This document shows positions 40,011 through 47,592 of a stretch of DNA of 57,737 nt, piece by piece. Both the position numbers and the translations under genes were made by a program. The stretch lies in NCBI RefSeq assembly GCF_000142905.1, contig NW_013657617.1:53830-111566 (forward strand). The letters are read 5' to 3'. The stretch is from Thecamonas trahens ATCC 50062 (Eukaryota > Apusozoa > Apusomonadida > Apusomonadidae). Position 1 is the stretch's first letter; every line of letters begins with the position of its first letter. The notes below the pieces were generated by a model that was given only the letters and a program-made list of their open reading frames with translations, had not been told where the DNA came from and did no database searches.

Positions 40011-41327
40011 TCACGCCTGACCCTCGAGCGACTCGGCGCACTGCGAGGAGCAGCAAGGCTTGCCGGCTGCTGCGATGAACTGAAGGCCGTCAAAGCCAGC
40101 AGAGCAGACAGCGCACTTGAAGCATGAGGTGTGGAAGCGGCTGGACATGGCCTCGATAGACTCCTCGGTCGAGAGAATCCGTGCCGAGCACGCTCTGCAG
40201 TGGACCTGCGGCAGCCAGTTCTCTACGCACTCCTGGTTGCAGAACACCTTGCCGTCGAGGTGTGAAAAGGTGAGCGAGGGAAGGTCGACGCACACTGCAG
40301 GCACTTGAGGCACTCCTCGTGCCACGTCTTGTCCAGCGCGAGGAGGTAGGTGCCCACAAGCGTGCCCGAGCACACGCAGCATGTCTCGCTCCCGGTCGCC
40401 TCGCGAACCTCAGCCGATCCCGCCGCTGAAGACCCACCCGGCGCAGGAGCTGACGCCTCAGACTGCGTCGCGTGCTGGCACGCCGGGTGGTACGTCGATC
40501 CGTTGACCACCACATACTGCCCGCCGTCCTCGATCGCCCCGCCGCACTCGCCGCACGGCTGTCCAGCATCGACGCATCCCTGGTTGCAGTACGGCGCATC
40601 CTCCGCCACAACAAACTTGCCCGCCGGGAACGTCGCGTTGCACCGCTTGCATCGCAGGCACTCATTGTGCCACTTGGCCCCGAGTGCCGTCAGTGATGAG
40701 ACCGCCAGGGAGATCTGCTTCTTGCACCCGGCACACACGTCGGTAGCACTGTTGGGGGAGCAGGAGTGAGTCACGGCAGATGTACAAAAATATAGTATTT
40801 GGCTGCAGCCACACACCGGGTCACTTACTTGCGCGCGTCAATGCAGCTCTGCGAGCAGTACGGGTCGCCTGCGAGCTTGAGAAACTTGTTGTCGGAAAAG
40901 CCTGTGTTGCACTGTGTGCATGTGAAGCACTCTTTGTGGAACTTCTGGTTGAGCGCCTCGAGAACAGGCCTGATACCCCCACACCGCACCAACATCCGTG
41001 AGTGCTTCCCCCCCTCTCCCCCTTCCCTGAAAAAATTTACACACCAACCCATAGTCACCGGGTCACCTCCCGGCTCATCGAAACCGCCCGCACGATCACG
41101 TCACCTGACCAACATCACGCCACAGGGCGCAACAGGCACGGCCCCTCCAGCCCCCTCCAGCCAAACTCCAGCCCCCCCTCCCCCTTCCATGCCCCCACCA
41201 CCTCTACCACCACCACTGCCACCACCATGTACACCCCCTGCCCAAACTGCTGGTCATGGGCGACTACGTACGCCTCAAAGGGGAAGCCCGAGCCACACTT
41301 GAAGCACGTCGACGTTGCTGCTGCCAT
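40011..41327 (-). CDS. Multi-LIM-domain protein, three exons with one apparent 1-bp frameshift
   Basis: Exon 1 is 41327-41272 (MAAATSTCFKCGSGFPFEA), exon 2 40969-40829, exon 3 40748-40011. The splices give a perfect first LIM spacing (C-x2-C-x18-H-x2-C). Exon 3 holds a second LIM (CAGC... HNECLRCKRC... CNQGC), a half or degenerate LIM (CGECGGAIEDGGQYVVVNGS... HPAC), a third full LIM (CCVCSGTLVG... HEECLKCLQC... CNQEC) and a fourth (CRACSARILS... HTSCFKCAVC... CSSQC). Inside the third LIM the frame breaks at a four-T run (minus strand; plus 40265-40268). No GT-AG intron of suitable phase fits there. One missing T would give exactly 936 nt (311 residues) and the same 17-residue spacing seen in LIM 2, so an undercalled homopolymer is likely. 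LIM-only proteins act as cytoskeletal or nuclear scaffolds (PINCH/paxillin/CRP-like). Confidence 0.82.
40749..40828 (-). other. 80-nt intron in the LIM gene
   Basis: Minus-strand donor GTAAGTGACC at 40828 downward, acceptor CTCCCCCAACAG ending at 40749; phase 2. It connects CIDAR to ATDVCAGC. Confidence 0.88.
40970..41271 (-). other. 302-nt intron in the LIM gene
   Basis: Minus-strand donor GTACGTAGTC at 41271 downward, acceptor GGGGGTATCAG ending at 40970; phase 2. It joins GFPFEA to PVLEALNQKFHKEC, restoring the first LIM domain. The donor resembles that of the lectin intron (GTACGTACC). Confidence 0.82.
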
Positions 41328-41575
41328 TCCGAAGAAAAGAGAGAGGAATGCCGTGCTGTTGCCGCTGCCGGTTGCGCACGTGCCGACTGGCGGTGGTACT
41401 TTTGGCGCTAAAATTCGGTGTGATGCGAGCGGTTTGGCTCTCGGATCGGGAGCAGATGTGATCCAAAGGGGGATGGGTGAGGTGCGTGTGTGTGCGTACG
41501 TGTGCATGTGTGTGGTGAGCATGCGGTGTGCGTGCGTGTGAGAAGGAAAGGTGTTTACCCAAACAGCAAAAGCCA
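41328..41575. other. Upstream region of the LIM gene
   Basis: A 248-bp spacer between the LIM start and the stop of the cyclase gene. Contains a (GTGT/GCGT)-rich stretch at 41483-41540. No gene seen; presumably the LIM promoter and leader. Confidence 0.5.
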
Positions 41576-44500
41576 TCACTCGGCCACAGCCCGCGTCGAC
41601 AGCTTCGACGTCGTAGCTGTTAGGGGTGATCGAGATCGGCTTCGCGACTCGGTGTTCCGAGCTGTCCTCAGACTGGATGGCGAGGGCGAGGGCGAGGGTG
41701 AGGGCGAGGGTGAGGGCGCGAGCAGTGACCGCGGTGAGCGGTGGGAGAGAGGGCCGACTCTGTTCCGCCGCGACCGGCTCCGGGCCATTGATCGCCGCCG
41801 TGGGCGCGCGACAGAGAGGGACGCAGACGCCGACCGCGGCACTCGCGCAAGATTGCGTAGCCGGTCGACCGTCGCCGTCGTCCGCCGCCGCCCGGACCGA
41901 CTCTTCGGAAAGCCTGCCATCGCTGGCGCCGTCCGGTTGAGCGCATTGGCTAAGGACTGCGGTGGCGACGATCGCCGAGGCGGCACGTCGGAAACCGCTT
42001 CTTCCGACAACGTCGAGTCCGAGAGGTCAACTTGCCCGTTGGCAATGAGTATGCCCTCAGACGACTCAAGGCTGTTAAAGGCAGCCTGGATGCGCGAGAA
42101 GCCGCGCGTTTTCGCCGGCGATGCGTTCGACCACAGGTCAGAGCCCGAGTCGCCAGCCTCATCCGACGGGTACTGCAGCGTCGGCACCGCATCGTCGGCC
42201 GACCGCACCCGCGGTGAGCTTGCAGAGTGCGGCGAGAGCAGGCCTCTACTGCCGGACCGCATCCCTGACCGCCCGGTCGATGTCCGGATCCGCGCCACCG
42301 CCGACGCCCTGTATTCCGGCGAGCTGGCGACGGGCGAGAATGACGTCTCGATGTCATCCACCATATCCGACTGGATGTCGATCTCCAAATGCGCGTAAGC
42401 CGACGGCGGCGCGCAGACGTCTTTGTCGGGCAACGATGACGATGACGATGACGATGACGATGTCGACGACGAGACCGTTGACGACGAGGCAAGCGACGAC
42501 GACAACCGCGCGATCGGAGGCGGCAGCTGAGCGCCAACAACGGGCGTCATGCCACGCAGCTGGCCACCACAGCACCGCCCCGCTGACAGCCGAGGAATGA
42601 CCGCCTCGTACAGCTCGAAGCTGCGGGTTACTATTTCTCCCCGAGCCGATCCGCAAGTGTAGCGTCCAAGATGGGTGAAGTCGAGCTCGGTTCGGGCGCA
42701 GCCGGCCACCACATCGGCGTCGACCACAATCTGGCCGCCAACCCCACAGTCGCCCACCGATTGCGCGTCGACCATATCAGGGCCCTCATATGAAAACCGC
42801 TGAGTCCGCTCCACAAACTCGCGGCTTGGCTCGGCCATAGAGATGCCCATCCGCACACGCAGCCCGTGCCAGATCGCACCCGGCCCGTTCTGGGAGACCA
42901 GCGTCTCATCGTCCAGGATGGCCGCCGGCCACGGTAGCTCCATCAGCCTCTCCTGGATGGTGATGGCGGCACGTACCGCCGAGACCGCGTCGCGGAAGAC
43001 AACCACAAAAGAGTCGCCCTCGGTCCGCACCTCGTATCCGTTGTGCTGCGCAATGGCACTGCGGAAGGTGGCGTTGTGCATGTCGATGGCGTCCGCCATC
43101 GCTTCTGGATACGCCTCCCAGAGCATGGTCGAGCTCTGGACGTCTGAAATGAGGACCGCCAGTCGCCCGTCCGGCGCGTTCTGGTCCGCCATCTTCCCTA
43201 GGAGGTACGCCGCGTGAGCTCTACGGCGGCGAATGCGGACGAGGACGAGAAAGGCAAAAGCGAGAGCCACGCAACCGGCGGCCGACGACGACGCAATGGC
43301 AATGACCTCGGGATCACGGATGCCGGGCGTTGCCTGGAACGCCTGCTCGCACGTGGCTCCGTTACCACCACACACGCCGCAGCCGTCGATAACCACGCCC
43401 GAGTTGGGCACCGCGTCGCATCCAGCGCAGCTCGTCGAGTTTCCATAGCACACGCCACACGCGTCCTCAAGCCGTCCGCCACCAAAGCAAACTCCGCAGC
43501 TATCGCGCGCAGCGTTACGACCAAAGCAGACCTGGCAGGCGTCGCGATCGGCGTTACCACCAAAGCACACGCCGCACGAGTCGCGACCTGCATTGCCACC
43601 AAAGCACACTCCGCAAGCATCCAGGAAGATGTTCGGCGCGATGCCGGTTGTCCCGCCGGTGCACATGCCACAGCTGTCGATGGACGCGCTGCCGCCACAG
43701 ACACCGGCGCAGTCGAAGGTGGCATAGGGGCCGAGAGCCGGATTGCATGATTGGATACACGATGTCCCGTTCCCGCCGCACTCTCCGCAGGCGTCAACCA
43801 CACCGCCAAAGCCATCGCAGCCAATACAGGTCGAGTTGTCGCCGGCACACACGCCGCAGACATCGGCCGTTCCGCTGGAGCAGCCTTCGCAGCGGGCAAA
43901 GCAATCCCCACAGGAATCAAGGTGCATAAGCGCCGGCCGACCGGTAGTCCCACCGACGCACACGCCGCATTCGTCGATGATGGCACTCCCGTTGCACACG
44001 CCAGCACAGTCAAAGACGACCGTGACTGCTGAGGAGTTGTCACAAGTGGCGAGGCACGAGCCGACAGCCGGGCCGCCGCACACGCCGCAGGCATCAAAGT
44101 AGGCGCCGCCAAGCGGGATCGGCACGCCGTCGCACCCGAGACAGCTGCTTCCGTCGCCATCGCACTCACCGCACACATCTGGCACGGCGCCCGAGTTGGG
44201 CACACCGTCGCATCCCGCGCAAGTCGCGTTGTCACCGAAGCACACGCCGCATGCGTCGAGAGCCGCGCCGCCGCCAAAGCACACACCGCAGATATCGAGA
44301 TCGGCATTGCCGCCAAAGCACACGCCGCACGCGTCGCGATCCGAGTTGGCGACATGACCGGACGCCGGGCCCGAGCATACGTTGCAGTCATCGCGGGAGT
44401 CCCGTGGATCGCAGGGTGTTGGTGGGGAGGGTGGGGCCGATGGTGGCGGCGGCGATGGATGTGGAGGAGGAGGAGAAGGTGGCGGCGGCGGTGATGGGGG

Positions 44501-45765
44501 TGATGGCGGTGGCGAAGGGGGTGATGGCGGTGGCGATGGGGGTGGTGGAGGAGGAGAAGGTGGCGGCGGCGATGGGGGTGGGGGTGGAGGAGAGGGTGGC
44601 GGTGGCGGAGGCGGCGATGGAGGGGGTGGTGGAGGAGAGGGTGGCGGTGGAGGAGGCGGTGATGGAGGAGGAGAGGGTGGCGGTGGTGGCGGTGGAGGAG
44701 GCGGTGATGGAGGAGGAGAGGGTGGCGGTGGAGGAGGCGGAGGAGAGGGTGGCGGTGGAGGAGGCGGCGATGGAGGGGGTGGTGGAGGAGAGGGTGGCGG
44801 TGGAGGAGAGGACGGCGGGGGTGGAGACGGCGATGGAGGTGGTGGTGGAGGAGAAGGCGGCGGTGGAGGCAGCGATGGAGGTGGGGGTGGAGACGGCGAT
44901 GGAGGTGGTGGTGGAGGAGAAGGCGGCGGTGGAGGCAGCGATGGAGGTGGTGATGGGGCGCAGGCACGCATGTCGGCGGTAGTGCAGGCGAGAATCCAGA
45001 TGCGGTGCACGTCTGCGTTGCTGGTCCCGACAAGACAAACCCTGCGTTGCATCCATACGTAGCCGTGTCGCCGTGGAAGAGCCGGTCGGTGTAGTCGGCG
45101 GTGATGGAGACAGTGCCATCGATCGGAGCAGTCGGCACCGGCAAGCATGACGGACAGATGGTCAAGTTCATGACAGGCGCGTCTGTGTTTGAAGAGTAGC
45201 TCGTGAGCTTGGCTGGAAGGCCTTGGTTCTTCTTGCTGATGCCATGCAGGATTTCAAAGGCGCCAGAGCATTGGCTCGACGGCAGGCTTCCGCTGTAGCG
45301 ATAGAACGATGCCGAGTTGGTCAGGCTCAACATGAGCGCGTAGTACTTGCCAGGCTGAAGGGGCAGTCGAGTAGGAAACGAGATGTCGGCCGTTGTGTCG
45401 CCTATGGCATACGTCTCGCCCGAGATGAGCGGACCAGAGGCGGAGAAGTCGCCGCCACCAATTTTTAGATCGTATTTGTTGAGTGTGTCCGTCTCCGACT
45501 CGTACAATGCGTACGACATACCTCCATGCGGTGCCGAGAGTCGGATAGTTGCGCCACAGAGCGTCGCCATATTTCCTTGATCCGGGCTCATGTAACGAAA
45601 GGCAATGCCCACGCCCCATTTCTCGTTCGCACTCGTAAGGCTTCCCTCCAACCCGCCCGAGCAAATCGCCTCTGCCACGCACAATTCACAGCTCAGCAGC
45701 GCCACAAAAAGCGCAGCAGCAAGGCCATGCACAATCCCTGGGCGGGATATTGTGCAGCACAACAT
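41576..45765 (-). CDS. Receptor-type class III nucleotidyl cyclase with Pro-rich rod and CGVC repeats; one apparent 1-bp frameshift
   Basis: ATG 45765 starts a signal peptide (GLAAALFVALLSCELCVAEA). The ectodomain has a ~170-residue beta-rich module, then a Sushi/CCP domain (TYGCNAGFVLSGPATQTC... PPTC). A rod of about 180 residues of SPPPP-type repeats follows (~44960-44410), then many short cysteine repeats (DACGVCFGGNA type, 44400-43345). A membrane helix (GCVALAFAFLVLV + RIRRRR) follows at ~43290. The cytosolic part begins with a cyclase domain: LAVLISDVQSSTMLWEAYPE and EVRTEGDSFVVVF supply the two metal-binding aspartates, and this arrangement is close to kinetoplastid receptor adenylate cyclases. 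The usual VNxAAR motif appears as VDAQSVGD, so activity is uncertain. A Ser/Arg-rich tail with a PSPSPSPS run ends the protein. The frame breaks at the C4 run 44955-44958 at the start of the rod; no acceptor AG exists nearby, and one extra C gives 4191 nt (1396 residues). Likely a homopolymer undercall. Confidence 0.8.
44410..44960. repeat. Degenerate short-period repeat encoding a Pro-rich rod
   Basis: Irregular GGWGGWGGAGGWGGCGG-like repetition on the plus strand (CCxCCxCCx on the coding strand), with longer tandem units such as GATGGAGGTGGTGGTGGAGG repeated near 44835-44945. It encodes SPPPPPP/SPSPPP. Antisense Gly-rich open frames are shadows. Confidence 0.8.
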
Positions 45766-46095
45766 GGCCTAATTGGCGACTGCGTGTATGTGTGTGTGTG
45801 AGTGTGTGTGTATGCAGGGAGATGAGGGGGAGGGGGGTGTGATGAAGATGTGTGTCGTGACCCTCCTGTGGTGGTTCCCGCTGCGGTTGATCTTCGATTC
45901 TGCCGCAGCCGCACGCGTGTCACAGTCCTGGCACTTAACTCGACCATAAATTTTTTCATCCCTTACCCACCCCCCACCCCCCACGTACGCTTCACCCACT
46001 CGCGCCGCTTGACGGCGACAACCTCTTCACGACTCGACGACGATACGTTGAGCGTTTGCTACTTGACGCTGCGACCGAACAAGAACAGGATAGCT
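45766..46095. promoter_or_regulatory. Divergent promoter region between the cyclase and small Tim genes
   Basis: 330 bp between ATG 45765 (-) and ATG 46096 (+). Each gene has a sense-strand C-rich tract: GAGGGGGAGGGGGG at 45825-45838 (plus strand) for the cyclase, and CACCCCCCACCCCCCAC at 45968-45984 for the Tim. A (TG)n stretch lies at 45785-45812. Confidence 0.5.
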
Positions 46096-46335
46096 ATGGA
46101 CAGCATGGGCGTAGGAATGCAGGCACTGGAGCAGCAGGTTCAGCTCTTTGGCGAGCTCACCTCGCTGACGGAGCGGTTTTTCAAGCTCTGCGTCAAGAGA
46201 GTCGACAGCGGGAGCTTGAGCGATGCCGAGGCGCTCTGCTTGTACAACTGTTTTGCGCGGACGCAGGACACGTTCAACACGGTCGGCGAGTATGTCCAGA
46301 GCGAGGCGCAGCGTATGGCCGCAGAGAACCAGTGA
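46096..46335 (+). CDS. Small Tim (Tim8/9/10/13-type) intermembrane-space chaperone, atypical CX3C
   Basis: 79 residues from ATG 46096 (MDSMGVGMQALEQQ), the usual length of the family. The pattern is helix - LTERFFKLCVKR - SGSLSDAEALCLYNCFART - helix. The second CX3C (CLYNC) is intact, but the first is expected to be CxxxC and reads FFKLC: its first cysteine is replaced by Phe, leaving three cysteines. Family members form hexamers that escort hydrophobic precursors across the mitochondrial intermembrane space; the twin CX3C normally makes two disulfides. The divergence could be real, as in other atypical small Tims, or a sequence error in the TTTTT run there. The upstream frame is open but begins at non-conserved residues, so this ATG is preferred. 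Confidence 0.75.
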   Translation: MDSMGVGMQALEQQVQLFGELTSLTERFFKLCVKRVDSGSLSDAEALCLYNCFARTQDTFNTVGEYVQSEAQRMAAENQ

Positions 46336-46340
46336 TTTCC

Positions 46341-46417
<77 letters not shown>
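46341..46417. repeat. (GAT)n microsatellite, about 26 units
   Basis: Perfect GAT/ATG repeat starting 6 nt after the small Tim stop codon, so within its 3' UTR or just beyond. Antisense open frames through it (poly-His or poly-Ile) are not genes. Confidence 0.98.
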
Positions 46418-46690
46418 CTATGGTGATCGATCGTGTCCTCGTGGTCGTCCTCTGATCGCACGCGCCTGTGGCCATCAAGCCTGTAGTGGCTATGCTTGCA
46501 TGCGTTATTCGTCCTGCTCTCTCTCTCTCTCTCAACCGGCCACGGCATGTGCAGATCGCTATCGCTGCTACCCGGCCGCCGTGGCGGCGGCTGGTGTGGT
46601 GCAGAGGCGAACAAATGCAGCGGATGGGTTGGTCTGGCCGAGTCACAAGGTCACGATGATGTACTTTACTCCCATGTTAAACGAGTGCGC
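46418..46690. other. Intergenic spacer between convergent Tim and dCTPP genes
   Basis: About 270 bp of non-repetitive sequence with a (CT)n stretch at 46519-46534. No coding or RNA gene recognised. Confidence 0.5.
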
Positions 46691-47389
46691 TCACGCTGCA
46701 TCGTCGTCGACGTACTTGGTGTACTTGGCTGACGAGCCCTTGGCCTTGGCGGCGGGGTATTTGCGGGCGTTGAGCTCGAGCTTGCGGAGGACAGCATGCG
46801 AGAGATCGATGCCTGCCGACGAGGCAAGGCGGATGAGGTACAGCAGGCAGTCGGCCATCTCCTCGCCGACATGAACCCGATCGTTGTCCGAGAACGAGGG
46901 CAGTCCGGGGAGCACCTCGCCGCGCCATTGGAAGATCTCGGCAAGCTCGCCGATCTCGCCCACAAGGGCAAGAACAATGTTGCGCGGCGTGTGGAATTGA
47001 TGCCACTCGCGCTCGGTGCAGAACGCCTCCAGCCGCCGCCGCAGCGTCTCCAGCGCCAGCGGCGAGAACGGGACGTTCGGATACGCACATGCCGCCTCCT
47101 CTGCTCCTGCTGCGCCTTGCTCATCGCCATCATCGCCATCATCGCCATCATCGCCATCATCGCCATCATCGCCATCGTCGCCATGTTGCTCATCCCCCTT
47201 CATCCGCTCTGCCAGCCATGCGTCTGTCTTGTCGGTCTCCCACCCGAGCGTCTCCGCCGCCAGCCCCACCACAGCGTCGGTGCTCAACCGGCCCGATTCG
47301 ACGAGGGCCAGCAGCATCTTCTCGCCTGCGGCCTCATCGCTACAGGTAGTGTCAGAGCGAGAAACTTGGTCAGAGGCATTGTCGGACAT
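46691..47389 (-). CDS. DCTPP1: dCTP pyrophosphatase (all-alpha NTP-PPase, MazG-like)
   Basis: 232 residues from ATG 47389. The C-terminal ~125 residues match dCTPP1/XTP3TPA: LRRRLEAFCTEREWHQFHTPRNI, the metal-binding helix GEIGELAEIFQW (ExxE type), and GEEMADCLLYLIRLA with the second acidic pair, then SHAVLRKLELNARKYP. The enzyme hydrolyses dCTP and modified dCTP analogues to dCMP and PPi, sanitising the nucleotide pool. The N-terminal ~100 residues are unusual for the family: a possible UBA-like or ubiquitin-related helix region (LSTDAVVGLAAETLGW) followed by a (DDG)n acidic run encoded by an ATCGCC-type microsatellite (47117-47185). Confidence 0.9.
   Translation of the reverse strand: MSDNASDQVSRSDTTCSDEAAGEKMLLALVESGRLSTDAVVGLAAETLGWETDKTDAWLAERMKGDEQHGDDGDDGDDGDDGDDGDDGDEQGAAGAEEAACAYPNVPFSPLALETLRRRLEAFCTEREWHQFHTPRNIVLALVGEIGELAEIFQWRGEVLPGLPSFSDNDRVHVGEEMADCLLYLIRLASSAGIDLSHAVLRKLELNARKYPAAKAKGSSAKYTKYVDDDAA
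47117..47185. repeat. In-frame CATCGC/CATCATCGC microsatellite
   Basis: A repeat of about 9 bp (GCCATCATC) encoding the Asp-Asp-Gly run in the dCTPP protein. Length polymorphism here would stay in frame. Confidence 0.85.
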
Positions 47390-47592
47390 GTTGCTGGAGA
47401 TGACCGGTGTTGAGGTAGAGTAGCTGCTGTCGTTCGCCGTGGCGAGGTGCAGACAAGTGGCGAGCCGGTTCCAGCGGTGGGATCACCGCCGCTCGGTGCA
47501 CGCCGCTCCGGCCAACGAGGCGCACACTGCCTTGGCTGCGCGTCAGACAGCAAGTTGTTTATCAGATCAGTGCGCTGGCAGGAGAGCAAGCA

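Noticed and set aside
44251-45062. Glycine/Val/Glu-rich plus-strand open frames opposite the cyclase gene
   Set aside because: They are the antisense of the Pro-rich rod repeats; no independent start context or domain.
46419-46646. Minus-strand frame with poly-His or poly-Ile
   Set aside because: Reads through the (GAT)n microsatellite; no conserved content.
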